In this document: positions 44,613 through 53,180 of the stretch, piece by piece | Layout of the letters: the number at the start of each line of letters is the position of its first letter | Numbering within the stretch: the first letter of the stretch is position 1 | Origin: Ruegeria lacuscaerulensis | Lineage (GTDB): Bacteria; Pseudomonadota; Alphaproteobacteria; Rhodobacterales; Rhodobacteraceae | Assembly (NCBI RefSeq): GCF_013031245.1 | Contig: NZ_WPZL01000010.1 | Span: forward strand, 62,001 to 126,000 | Length of the DNA: 64,000 nucleotides | Direction: 5' to 3' | The notes under the pieces: model-generated | Told to the model about the DNA's origin: nothing | Databases searched by the model: none | The model's input: only the letters and a program-made list of their open reading frames with translations | Translations under genes and position numbers: made by a program

Positions 44613-45103
44613 GGTCCGACGGCCCGACCCAGCGGCGTATCCGCAAGCGCCTCGGATTTCTTGATTTTCTCCTGCAGCAGAAGAAAGCCGTGCATCAGCG
44701 CCTCGGGGCGCGGCGGGCAACCGGGGACATGCACGTCCACCGGCACGAAGGTCTCGGACCCCTGCACGACCGCATAGGTGTTGTAGACCCCGCCCGAGAT
44801 TGCGCAGGTGCCCATGGCGATAACCCAACGCGGTTCGGGCATCTGGTCGTAAAGGCGACGTATCACTGGGGCGAATTTTCGTGTCACCGTACCGGCGATG
44901 ATCATAACGTCGGATTGGCGTGGAGAGGGTCGAAACACCACTCCGAACCGGTCCAGGTCATAGCGCGCGCATCCGGCCGAGATCATCTCGATCGCACAGC
45001 AGGCGATGCCGAAAGTTTCGGGCCAGAGTGCTGATTTGCGGCTCCAGCGGACAATCTGATCGGTTGTGGTGAACAGCACGCTGTCACGGATTACGTTTCC
45101 CAT
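44609..45103 (-). CDS. nuoB: Complex I subunit NuoB
   Basis: 164-residue subunit holding cluster N2. Start ATG 45103 follows AAAGGAGCG. Ligands are the tandem cysteines of [26 protein letters not shown] and [15 protein letters not shown]. It overlaps nuoA by 13 bases and nuoC by four. Confidence 0.95.
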   Translation of the reverse strand: MGNVIRDSVLFTTTDQIVRWSRKSALWPETFGIACCAIEMISAGCARYDLDRFGVVFRPSPRQSDVMIIAGTVTRKFAPVIRRLYDQMPEPRWVIAMGTCAISGGVYNTYAVVQGSETFVPVDVHVPGCPPRPEALMHGFLLLQEKIKKSEALADTPLGRAVGP

Positions 45104-45456
45104 TCCAACGCTCCTTTCAACCAGGCGTAAGCAAACCCAACCAGCAGCAGGACAATGAAAACGAACATCTCGATATAACCGACGATGCCGATCTCTTTCA
45201 GTACGACGGCCCATGGGAAGAGAAACATCGCCTCGACATCGAAAACAACGAACAGGATCGCGATCAGGAAGAACTGCGCTTTGAACTGACCCGCAGCCGC
45301 CTCACCCGCAGGGTCCATGCCGCATTCATACGGCATGTTCTTGGCGGGGTACGGGTTGGAGGGGCGCAGCAGTGACGAAACAAAAAGCGTTGCTGTCACC
45401 ACGAGGATTACCCCGGCAACCATGATGAGAACAGGCAGAAATTCAAGTCCAGTCAT
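45091..45456 (-). CDS. nuoA: Complex I subunit NuoA
   Basis: 121-residue membrane subunit with three helices and the conserved loop [20 protein letters not shown]. Start ATG 45456 has only a weak ribosome-binding site. It is the first gene of the A-to-G block, about 200 bp after nuoN, and is preceded by a short leader ORF overlapping a hairpin, so it may have its own promoter. Confidence 0.94.
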   Translation of the reverse strand: MTGLEFLPVLIMVAGVILVVTATLFVSSLLRPSNPYPAKNMPYECGMDPAGEAAAGQFKAQFFLIAILFVVFDVEAMFLFPWAVVLKEIGIVGYIEMFVFIVLLLVGFAYAWLKGALEWET

Positions 45457-45508
45457 ATCGCAAAACCCTGTACTCCGGACCTTGCGCTCGTGATACCTGC
45501 CCAAAGAT

Positions 45509-45528
45509 CAAGGGCTTACCAGCCCTTG
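45509..45528. promoter_or_regulatory. Perfect hairpin in nuoA leader
   Basis: CAAGGGCT-TACC-AGCCCTTG is a perfect 8-bp stem with a 4-nt loop, 53 bp upstream of nuoA. On the minus strand it covers the last codons and stop of a seven-codon leader ORF. Translation of that ORF would melt the stem, giving a possible translational switch or attenuator. Confidence 0.55.
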
Positions 45529-45539
45529 GGAAAGTTCAT
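45516..45539 (-). other. Seven-codon leader ORF (MNFPKGW) before nuoA
   Basis: ATG 45539 follows AAGGAAAGGCA, a better ribosome-binding site than that of nuoA itself, and encodes MNFPKGW then TAA. The Pro-Lys-Gly-Trp end lies inside a perfect hairpin. It may be a regulatory upstream ORF; function unknown. Confidence 0.4.
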
Positions 45540-45658
45540 TGCCTTTCCTTGTGATTAAAAGAATAACCGTGGATGTCTGTTTTTCAAATAAAAAACATGT
45601 GCGTGCAAATTAGCAGGCGGTACCGATGGTGACTTGCGTCGACGTATTCGTCCCCTGG

Positions 45659-47098
45659 TCATCCGCCCAAGACCGACATTTGCGCCAGATTCAAAAACCA
45701 CGCCGGAAGCAGACCGATCACGATGGTTCCGACGACCGCAATCGCCAGCGCCAGTTTCAAGCCTGGCGTAAACGCCAGCTCGAACTTTCCCGCCGGATCG
45801 CGCATGTAGATCACCATGACGATACGAATGTAGAAATAAGCCGCAACCACACTCAGCAGCACTGCGATGACAGAAATCGTCACATGTCCCCCTTCAATCA
45901 ATGCGACCAGCACATAAAACTTTGCAAAGAACCCCGCCGTAGGCGGAATACCGGCCAAGGCGAACAGAAACAGCAGCATCGACAGGGCAAGCGCAGGGTG
46001 CGATCTGGAAAGACCTGAAAAGTCATCAATGGCTTCACCCCGGCCAACCTCGGAACGCATCGCGATTACAGCAGCAAAAATACCGATATTCATGAAGGTA
46101 TAGATCAACAGGTAAAGCATCACACTTGCCGCACCATCCGGGCCGCCCGCCACAATGCCCAGTAAGACAAAGCCGGAATGGGCGATGCTGGAATATGCCA
46201 GCAGGCGCTTGATGTTGTCCTGAACCAGCGCCACGAAACTGCCGAGCGCCATTGTGAAAACAGCAATTACGGCAACAACAATCCAGACGTCCGTCGCAGC
46301 CAGTAGGGGGTTCAGGACAACCCGCAGGATTACAGCGAACCCCGCAGCCTTTGGCCCCACGGACATGAAAGCGGTAATGGGGGTAGGCGCACCCTCGTAG
46401 ACATCGGGAACCCACATGTGAAACGGCACCGCACCAACCTTGAAAACCAATCCAGCCACAATGAACACGACAGCCAGCAACAGACCGGGGTCGCGTTGGC
46501 TCGCTGTTACGGCTGTGGCAAGAGCATCGAGTTCCGTGGTGCCGGTCAAACCATAGATCAACGACACCCCGTACAGAAATACGCCCGTCGAAACCGCGCC
46601 CAGGATCACATATTTCAGCGCCGCTTCGTTCGAGCGCACCTCGCGCCGCAATAGCCCCGTCAGAACATAAGTGCACAGCGCCATCAGCTCGAGCCCGACG
46701 TAGATCGACAGCAAATCGTTGGCTGAGGCCATGATCATCATGCCGGACAACGCAAATAGCAGCAGCACGTTGTATTCTCCGCGCTGGACCCGTTCGATCT
46801 CGACATAACGACGCGACAGCAAGAGGGTCAGCACGGTGGAAATGTAGAAAATGGCCTTGAAAAAGGCGGAATAGCGGTCGGACGCGAACATGCCGGAATA
46901 GACCAGCAGGTTCTGATCCGCCAACGCCCAGGTCAGCGCGGCGGCGACAAGAACCACGGCAATCGCGGCCAAGTCCAGAATATACCCGCGCTCGGGGCGT
47001 ACAAACAGGCTCAGGATCAACAGAACGCAGGCCCCGGTGATCACTACGATCTCGGGCAGGCTGACCAGAACCGACTGGAGGAGTTGCGCCTGGTTCAC
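45659..47098 (-). CDS. nuoN: Complex I subunit NuoN
   Basis: 479-residue antiporter-like subunit of about 14 helices. SIYVGLELMALCTYVLTGL keeps the TM5 glutamate, and AGLVFKVGAVPFHMWVPDVY EGAPTPITAFM keeps the TM7 lysine and the HxWxPD loop. DNIKRLLAYSSIAHSGFVLL is typical. Start overlaps the nuoM stop (ATGA). It is the last gene of the J-to-N block and is followed by the nuoA leader. Confidence 0.93.
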   Translation of the reverse strand: MNQAQLLQSVLVSLPEIVVITGACVLLILSLFVRPERGYILDLAAIAVVLVAAALTWALADQNLLVYSGMFASDRYSAFFKAIFYISTVLTLLLSRRYVEIERVQRGEYNVLLLFALSGMMIMASANDLLSIYVGLELMALCTYVLTGLLRREVRSNEAALKYVILGAVSTGVFLYGVSLIYGLTGTTELDALATAVTASQRDPGLLLAVVFIVAGLVFKVGAVPFHMWVPDVYEGAPTPITAFMSVGPKAAGFAVILRVVLNPLLAATDVWIVVAVIAVFTMALGSFVALVQDNIKRLLAYSSIAHSGFVLLGIVAGGPDGAASVMLYLLIYTFMNIGIFAAVIAMRSEVGRGEAIDDFSGLSRSHPALALSMLLFLFALAGIPPTAGFFAKFYVLVALIEGGHVTISVIAVLLSVVAAYFYIRIVMVIYMRDPAGKFELAFTPGLKLALAIAVVGTIVIGLLPAWFLNLAQMSVLGG

Positions 47099-48570
47099 TC
47101 CGCACCCTCCTTGTCATGCACCTGTGTCAGCAAGTGATCGGCCGAAGTCTGGATGATGCTAAGGAATGGTTTCGGATAGAGGCCGATCCAGATCACCAGA
47201 ACGGCAAGAGGCAGGATCGAGGCAAGCTCGCGCCTGTCGAGATCCCAGAAGTCGTACTGCTCTTCCACTCGCGCGCTGCCAAGGGCCACGCGCCTGAACA
47301 TGCTCAGCAGATATGCGGCTGCCAGAACGGCCCCAAGGATCGAAATGCCCGCCAGCAGCGGATTTGCGGCAAAGGCGCCCGAAAGGATGAGCAATTCGCC
47401 GACAAATGAATTCAACCCAGGCAGAGCCATTGATGACAGCGTAAACAACCCAAGAAATATGGAGCAAAACGGCGCTACCTTCATCAGCCCGCCATAATCG
47501 GCGATGCTGCGGCTGTGCGTGCGTTCGTACATCAGCCCGACGAACAAAAACAGCGCGCCGGTGGTTATGCCGTGGTTGAGCATCTGCAGAATTCCGCCCG
47601 TAACCCCCCGGCTGTTCAGGGCAAAAATGCCGAGCGTGACAAAGCCCATATGAGAGATGCTGGAATAGGCCACCAGTTTTTTCAGATCGTCCTGCGCCAG
47701 TGCCAGCAAACCGCCATAGACAATCGCAATGGCGGACAGGATAAGCATGAAGGTGGAAAAATAGACAGACGCCTCGGGCAGCATCGGCAGGGAGAAACGC
47801 AGAAAACCGTAGGTGCCCATCTTCAGGAGAACTCCTGCCAGTATGATACTGCCTGCGGTTGGTGCCTCAACATGGGCATCGGGCAGCCAGGTGTGCACCG
47901 GCACCATCGGCACCTTCACAGCAAAGGCGATAAGGAAGGCAAAGAACAGCCAGGCTTGTGTAACGAACGCGAGATCCGCGTTCATCAGGGCGAGAATGTC
48001 AAAGGTCCTGCCGCCCTGAAAATACAGCACGATAATTCCGATCAGGAACAGCACGCTGCCCGCTAAGGTGTAGAGGAAGAACTTGAACGCCGCATACACA
48101 CGGCGTTCTCCGCCCCATATACCGATGATCGCGTACATCGGGACCAGCATCGCCTCCCAGAACACGTAAAACAGGAACAGATCGAGCGCCGAAAAGACGC
48201 CCAGCATCAGTGTCTGCATGGCAAGCAGACTGACCATGAAGGCCTTTACCATCGTCTCGATGGCATTCCACGATGCGAGAACGCAGATCCAGCCAAGTAG
48301 CGCGGTGAGAAAAACAAACAGAATTGATATGCCGTCAACCGCGACGGCATATTTGATCCCCAGCGCGGGTATCCAATTCCGCTCCTCGGCGAACTGCATC
48401 TCATGCGTGGACGTGTCGAAACCCAAAAGCAAAAGCAGACAGAGCACAAAATCGACAAGCGTGACCGCAAGCGCGGTCCATTTAATCGTCTTCGCATCCC
48501 GCATGAACAGAACAGCAACAACCCCCGCCGTCGGCAGGAAGATGATGAGGCTGAGCAGCGGAAACCCCAT
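47095..48570 (-). CDS. nuoM: Complex I subunit NuoM
   Basis: 491 residues from ATG 48570 (AGGGGGC upstream). LFLFYVFWEAMLVPMYAIIG IWGG, AFAVKVPMVPVHTWLPDAHV EAPTAGSIILAGVLLKMGTY and DDLKKLVAYSSISHMGFVTL are diagnostic for NuoM, with the key Glu and Lys intact. It lies between the MrpD/NuoL-like gene and nuoN. Confidence 0.94.
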   Translation of the reverse strand: MGFPLLSLIIFLPTAGVVAVLFMRDAKTIKWTALAVTLVDFVLCLLLLLGFDTSTHEMQFAEERNWIPALGIKYAVAVDGISILFVFLTALLGWICVLASWNAIETMVKAFMVSLLAMQTLMLGVFSALDLFLFYVFWEAMLVPMYAIIGIWGGERRVYAAFKFFLYTLAGSVLFLIGIIVLYFQGGRTFDILALMNADLAFVTQAWLFFAFLIAFAVKVPMVPVHTWLPDAHVEAPTAGSIILAGVLLKMGTYGFLRFSLPMLPEASVYFSTFMLILSAIAIVYGGLLALAQDDLKKLVAYSSISHMGFVTLGIFALNSRGVTGGILQMLNHGITTGALFLFVGLMYERTHSRSIADYGGLMKVAPFCSIFLGLFTLSSMALPGLNSFVGELLILSGAFAANPLLAGISILGAVLAAAYLLSMFRRVALGSARVEEQYDFWDLDRRELASILPLAVLVIWIGLYPKPFLSIIQTSADHLLTQVHDKEGAE

Positions 48571-48578
48571 GCCGCCCC

Positions 48579-50339
48579 CTAAAGCCACACAACGGCGAAT
48601 ATTGCGATTGCAGCGATCACGCCTGCGATCATTCCTACCGCGTAGTGAGTAACGATACCGGTCTGAACGCGACGCAGTTTCTCTCCGCCGCGCAGCACCT
48701 TGCGGGCGACACCGTTCACGATCGCATCGATCCCGCCGAGATCGGCTCGAAGCCCTGCCTGAGCCGAACGGTGCATGAAGGGCAACAGTGATTTCTCCGA
48801 CACCGCGCTTACCGCCTGCTCATAGCGCGCGAACGGTTTTTCCGCGAAGCGCATGAACGCCCGCGCGCCCTTGCGATAGAACCAATCCGTGTCGATGCTG
48901 ATCGTGTCCTCGGGGTCCAGGGCTTTCAGGAACAGTACGAAGCCAAGCGCCGTGAACATCAGGATGCCCATGCTCTCGGTCACATGCGGCCAGGTATAGG
49001 GGTGATAGTCGACCTCGTACGGCAAAAGCGCATAAAGCGGTGCGGGATAGACGCCGATGCCGATGCACAACGCTGCAGCGATGCTCATGGCGACCAGCAT
49101 GTTGCGCGGCGGCTCTGGCGGGCGCAGACCAGAATCTTTTCCAAAGAACATGTAATACGGCAGTTTCAGGCCGGTATGCAGGAATGTCCCCGACGACGCC
49201 AACGTCAGCAGCAGCATCACAACCGCCCGGTGATCGTACCCGGCAGCGGACACCACCATCGACTTGGTCACGAAGCCCGAAAAGAAGGGAAAGGCGGAAA
49301 TCGCAAAGGCCCCGATCATGTAAAGCGTCACAGTCAGCGGCATGGTCCGGTAGAGCCCGCCTAGCTCGGTCAGTTTGCGCCGTCCCGTGACATAGATCAC
49401 CGCACCTGCGCCCATGAACAGCAGTGCCTTGTAGAGGATATGGGCAAAGGCGTGGCTGGTCGCGCCATTCAGCGCCATCTCGGTTCCGATGCCGATCCCG
49501 GCCACCATGTATCCGACCTGACTGACGATGTGGTAAGCCAGCAGGCGGCGGCAATCGTTTTCCATCACCGCATAGATCACCCCGTAGATCGCCATCGCGG
49601 TGCCGAACCAGACCAGCAGTTCCGCCCCCGGAAAGCCACGGGCCAGCACGTAGACGGCGGTCTTGGTGGTGAAGGCGCTCAGGAACACTGCGCCGGTGAC
49701 GGTGGCCTCGGGATAGGCATCCGTCAGCCAGGCGTTCAATGGTGGCACGGCAGCGTTAAGTGTAAAGCCGATCAGAATCAGATAGGCGGCAGCGCCCAGC
49801 GGCCCCTCAATCGGGCCGAACATAACCGATCCGGTCGCCGCGCCATGCAGGATGACCCCGCCCAACAGCGCAATGCCCCCAGTGAGATGCACCATCAGAT
49901 AGCGGAACCCGGCCTGCACCGCCCTTTCATCACCCGCAGCGAAGATGAGATAGGCCGAGGCAAAGGCCATGCCTTCCCAAAACACGAACAGCGTCAGGTA
50001 GTCGCCGGCAAATACCACCCCAAGTGCGCTGCCGACATAGAGGAAGGCTGCAACATGCTGGCCTGGTCGCTTCAGATGCAGCGCGTAGACCATGCCAATC
50101 AGCGACATGATCGTGAAGACGCTGGCAAAGACCAGGCTGAGCTTGTCGACCCGTGCAATCAGCAGTTCCTGCCCCAGAAACCAAACAGTGCCATAGGAGC
50201 CCGGTTGCGCAATCGCAACGACGCCGATGGCAAGGGCCGGGATCAGCAGTTGCCAGAACTTTCGCACCGTACCGTTCAGAAACGGGATCACCAAGGCTCC
50301 GACGAAGAACAGGATTGTTGGGTGCACGAACTCAGTCAT
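48579..50339 (-). CDS. MrpD/NuoL-like antiporter subunit with NuoL-type C-terminal tail
   Basis: 586 residues from ATG 50339 (MTEFVHPTILFFVGALVIPF). It stands where nuoL is expected but reads like MrpD in the core: LTLFVFWEGMAFASAYLIF keeps the TM5 glutamate (E122), and SAFTTKTAVYVLARG keeps the TM8 lysine (K226). The TM7 motif is FTLNAAVPPLNAWLTDAY, so the usual K-S-A...PLHxWLPD lysine and histidine are both asparagine (about N195 and N202). The C-terminus (AQAGLRADLGGIDAIVNGVA, LRRVQTGIVTHYAVGMIAGV) resembles the NuoL lateral-helix end and last helix. Possibly a structural clamp with impaired pumping. Confidence 0.85.
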   Translation of the reverse strand: MTEFVHPTILFFVGALVIPFLNGTVRKFWQLLIPALAIGVVAIAQPGSYGTVWFLGQELLIARVDKLSLVFASVFTIMSLIGMVYALHLKRPGQHVAAFLYVGSALGVVFAGDYLTLFVFWEGMAFASAYLIFAAGDERAVQAGFRYLMVHLTGGIALLGGVILHGAATGSVMFGPIEGPLGAAAYLILIGFTLNAAVPPLNAWLTDAYPEATVTGAVFLSAFTTKTAVYVLARGFPGAELLVWFGTAMAIYGVIYAVMENDCRRLLAYHIVSQVGYMVAGIGIGTEMALNGATSHAFAHILYKALLFMGAGAVIYVTGRRKLTELGGLYRTMPLTVTLYMIGAFAISAFPFFSGFVTKSMVVSAAGYDHRAVVMLLLTLASSGTFLHTGLKLPYYMFFGKDSGLRPPEPPRNMLVAMSIAAALCIGIGVYPAPLYALLPYEVDYHPYTWPHVTESMGILMFTALGFVLFLKALDPEDTISIDTDWFYRKGARAFMRFAEKPFARYEQAVSAVSEKSLLPFMHRSAQAGLRADLGGIDAIVNGVARKVLRGGEKLRRVQTGIVTHYAVGMIAGVIAAIAIFAVVWL

Positions 50340-50586
50340 AGTAGTCTTCGGGCCGCATGAGCCCGCCCTGATGACCGAGGAATTTGGAAACAAATATGAT
50401 CGCCACGCAGGATGCGAACCCATATACTGCCGACCAGCCTGGCAATCGTTCCCATAGGTATTCAACATGTTCGCGGGGAACCAAAAAATCTGCCACGACG
50501 ATCAGTGCCAGCACAAGATAGAACAGGCGAAGGCGGAGATTGGCATATTTTGAGTCTCCAAAAAAACTGACGATACGCGCGATCAT
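50332..50586 (-). CDS. 84-residue two-helix membrane protein of the nuo locus
   Basis: MIARIVSFFGDSKYANLRLR is amphipathic and basic, followed by LFYLVLALIVVADFLVP and YGFASCVAIIFVSKFLG, two membrane segments, and an acidic tail ending RPEDYYD. The start overlaps the MrpD-like stop (ATGA) and the stop overlaps the next start by eight bases, so it is translated with them. I do not recognise it as a standard complex I subunit. It may be an adaptor holding the extra antiporter module. Confidence 0.8.
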   Translation of the reverse strand: MIARIVSFFGDSKYANLRLRLFYLVLALIVVADFLVPREHVEYLWERLPGWSAVYGFASCVAIIFVSKFLGHQGGLMRPEDYYD

Positions 50587-52043
50587 CTGACCACCTCCTC
50601 TGCCAATGTGATGAAATAGCCGGGGAAAATGCCCATCAAGAGTGACAGTATCCCTGTTGCGACCAGCGGCACCGTGACCAAGGGGATTTCACGAACGCGA
50701 CTATCCCCATCCGTTTCTTTACCAAAAAAGGCGATATAGCTGACTGGCAGGAAATAGGCGGCATTCAGGATCGAACTGACCAACAGCACGACCAGAAACA
50801 CGAATTGCCCCCCCTCGACCGAGCCCCATGCCAGATACCATTTGGATACAAACCCTCCGGCTGGCGGCACGCCGATCATGCCGAGCGACCCGACGAAGAA
50901 GGCGGCCATGGTCCAGGGCAGTTGCCGCCCGATGCCCCCCATCTCGCTGATCTTCCGTTTGCCCGTGGCGCAAAAGATCGAACCCGCACAAAAGAACAAC
51001 GTGATTTTGGAGAAGGCATGCGCGGCGATATGGATGATACCTCCGACCATTGCGACCGGCGAAAACAGGACCGCCCCGAGGATGATGTAGGACAGCTGAC
51101 TGACCGTGGAATACGCCAGCCGCGCCTTCAGATCATCGCGGGTCAGCGCGTATATCGACGCGGTCAGAATGGTGAACGAGGCCAGATAGGCCGTGGCGAT
51201 TGCAAGCCCCAGCGCGTCCATCAGCCCGGTGCCGAAAACATCGAACACCACGCGCAACACGCAAAAGACGCCCATTTTCACCACCGCAACGGCATGCAGA
51301 AGCGCACTGACAGGGGTCGGGGCCACCATCGCGGCGGGCAGCCAGGCATGTAACGGCATCAACGACGCCTTTGCGAACCCGAAGAGGTAGCAGAAATAGA
51401 CAACCGTCAGCAGAACCGGCGCGGTCTCCACCCCGGCCAGTAATCCGCCAGGAACAAAATCGAGCGTGCCTGCCAGGTGGTAGGTCAGCGCTATGGCTGC
51501 CAGCAAAGCGCTTTTTGATGCGCCCATCAGGTAGACGAGATATTTGCGGCTGCCCTCCCAGGCCTCGTCGTCCTCGTGGTGGTAAACCAGCGGATAGGTC
51601 ACGAGGCTCAACACTTCGTAGAAGATTACCAGCGTAAACAGATTGGCTGCGAACGCCCCTCCGACTGCGGCGGCAAGGCTAGCAGCAAAGCAGATGTAGA
51701 ACCGGGTCTGCGCATGCTCACCGAGGCTGCGCATATACCCGATCGTATAGATCGACGCGAAAATCCACAGCAGCGAGGAAATAGTGGCGAACACCATCCC
51801 CAGCGCGTCCACCCGGAATGCGAAATCGACCCCCGGCAGGATTTCGAAAAGAACGAGCTCATAAGTTCCGCCCGACAAAACCCGCGGCGCCATTGACGCA
51901 ACCAGTGCAAACAGCGCCACGGACGCGACGGGTGACACGAGGTCCCGTGGCCCAACGCGATCACGAAGATAAAGAACCAGACCTGACGCCAGTCCGGCGA
52001 CGGCGATGGCCAGAAGCGGCCTTATGGAAAAAACCGCCTCCAC
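50583..52043 (-). CDS. MrpD-like proton-antiporter subunit in complex I locus
   Basis: 486 residues from GTG 52043 (GAGGG five bases upstream). LFTLVIFYEVLSLVTYPLVY H keeps the TM5 glutamate (E143), and GFAKASLMPLHAWLPAAMVA PTPVSALLHAVAVVKMGVF keeps the TM7 lysine (K225), the histidine and the TM8 lysine (K256). It is closer to MrpD/monovalent-cation antiporter subunits than to NuoL, M or N. No other Mrp genes are present, so it belongs to the nuo complex. Together with the 586-residue paralogue it gives four antiporter-like subunits instead of three. Confidence 0.87.
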   Translation of the reverse strand: MEAVFSIRPLLAIAVAGLASGLVLYLRDRVGPRDLVSPVASVALFALVASMAPRVLSGGTYELVLFEILPGVDFAFRVDALGMVFATISSLLWIFASIYTIGYMRSLGEHAQTRFYICFAASLAAAVGGAFAANLFTLVIFYEVLSLVTYPLVYHHEDDEAWEGSRKYLVYLMGASKSALLAAIALTYHLAGTLDFVPGGLLAGVETAPVLLTVVYFCYLFGFAKASLMPLHAWLPAAMVAPTPVSALLHAVAVVKMGVFCVLRVVFDVFGTGLMDALGLAIATAYLASFTILTASIYALTRDDLKARLAYSTVSQLSYIILGAVLFSPVAMVGGIIHIAAHAFSKITLFFCAGSIFCATGKRKISEMGGIGRQLPWTMAAFFVGSLGMIGVPPAGGFVSKWYLAWGSVEGGQFVFLVVLLVSSILNAAYFLPVSYIAFFGKETDGDSRVREIPLVTVPLVATGILSLLMGIFPGYFITLAEEVVR

Positions 52044-52045
52044 CG

Positions 52046-52348
52046 CTACCCTCGCATGATCGTGATTTCATCGACTTTCAGCGTGGCCTTGTTCCGCACC
52101 AAGGCAACAAGGATGCCTAGAGCAATCGCAACTTCCGCTGCTGTAATCGCGATGATGAAGATTGCAAAAATACGGCCGCGGAAATCGTCGTGGAAATGGG
52201 CGAACGCGATGAAGTTGATGTTGACCGAGTTGAGCAGCAGTTCCAGCGACATCAGCACCACCAGAACATTGCGCCGTATCAGAACCCCGGCAGCGCCGAT
52301 CACGAACAGGATCACACCCAGAACGATATACCAAGACAGCGGCACCAT
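52046..52348 (-). CDS. nuoK: Complex I subunit NuoK
   Basis: 100-residue three-helix subunit. [20 protein letters not shown] and [19 protein letters not shown] carry the two conserved membrane glutamates homologous to MrpC. Start overlaps the nuoJ stop by one base, and the MrpD-like gene begins 3 bp downstream. Confidence 0.95.
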   Translation of the reverse strand: MVPLSWYIVLGVILFVIGAAGVLIRRNVLVVLMSLELLLNSVNINFIAFAHFHDDFRGRIFAIFIIAITAAEVAIALGILVALVRNKATLKVDEITIMRG

Positions 52349-52845
52349 TAACGCGGCTCCTTCTGCGCCAACACAATGGCACCGATCAAAGCCACAAGCA
52401 GGATGACCGAGGCCACTTCGAAAGGCAGCAGGTAATCGGCAAACAGAGTCGTACCCAACTCACGAATCTCGCCGCCGGTCGTAGTCCCCGCGACGGTTTT
52501 CGGGAACCGCTGGCCCATCATGACCAGAACCAGCATCTCAATCCCTAACAGTGCCACCAGTCCGAGAGCGGCGAAGTTGCTTCCGGGCAAGAACCGCCTC
52601 AGCGACGCGTCGCGGATATCCAGCATCATGGTCACGAACAGGAAAAGGACCAGGATCGCGCCGACATAAACAAAGATCTGGATAACAGCGAGAAGCGGCG
52701 CCTGAAGCATCACGAAAATTGCCGAGATATTGATGAAACAAGCCATCAGGGCCACCGCGCTGTGGATTGGATTGCGCGCCAACACCACTCCCAGGGCCGC
52801 CGCCACGGCCCCAACTGCAAATATCAGAAAAAACCCCTGTTCCAT
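52348..52845 (-). CDS. nuoJ: Complex I subunit NuoJ
   Basis: 165 residues from ATG 52845 (GGGAG upstream). It has five hydrophobic segments: [40 protein letters not shown] and [21 protein letters not shown], including the pi-bulge helix motif [12 protein letters not shown]. It is the first gene of the minus-strand nuo run, so the promoter should lie at 52846-53180. Confidence 0.94.
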   Translation of the reverse strand: MEQGFFLIFAVGAVAAALGVVLARNPIHSAVALMACFINISAIFVMLQAPLLAVIQIFVYVGAILVLFLFVTMMLDIRDASLRRFLPGSNFAALGLVALLGIEMLVLVMMGQRFPKTVAGTTTGGEIRELGTTLFADYLLPFEVASVILLVALIGAIVLAQKEPR

Positions 52846-53180
52846 CGACGTCGACTCCCGACGTACGTATTCCATCCGGTCCAAAACTGCCGGAATTCGG
52901 ATTGCGGTAATGTTCAAAGTGCCCGTGAATTGTGCCTCAAATGGCGTTTTTTAACAAGAATTTCTCGGAGTTAGGCGCCCGGAACCCTTTCCACCCCGTC
53001 TTTTCATGTCCACTAAGCGAACATGCGCATTGTCTGTTCAGGGTCGCTTTTCGCCAGGTCGCGCGCTCTGGCAGGCGACCGGAAACACGCCTCGAGAACG
53101 TCGCCAATGGCACGAATCCCAGTGAACGCGGATGCTTCACACAAGGGCTTGTTGCCAATCAAGCCAACCCTACGGCTCGG
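52846..53180. other. Intergenic region upstream of nuoJ
   Basis: 335 bp without a credible gene. It separates nuoJ from the NDUFA9-like gene on the same strand and presumably holds the promoter of the nuo J-to-N block. I see no obvious operator or terminator. Confidence 0.5.

Noticed and set aside
46035-47117. 360-residue minus-strand open frame
   Set aside because: It lies in another frame inside nuoN on the same strand; arginine/cysteine-rich composition and no motif mark it as a shadow.
49440-50360. 306-residue plus-strand open frame
   Set aside because: It is antisense to the MrpD/NuoL-like gene; no ribosome-binding site or domain.
50583-52043. An Mrp-type Na+/H+ antiporter operon
   Set aside because: Only MrpD-like proteins are present, embedded between nuoK and nuoM with overlapping starts; no MrpA, B, C, E, F or G.
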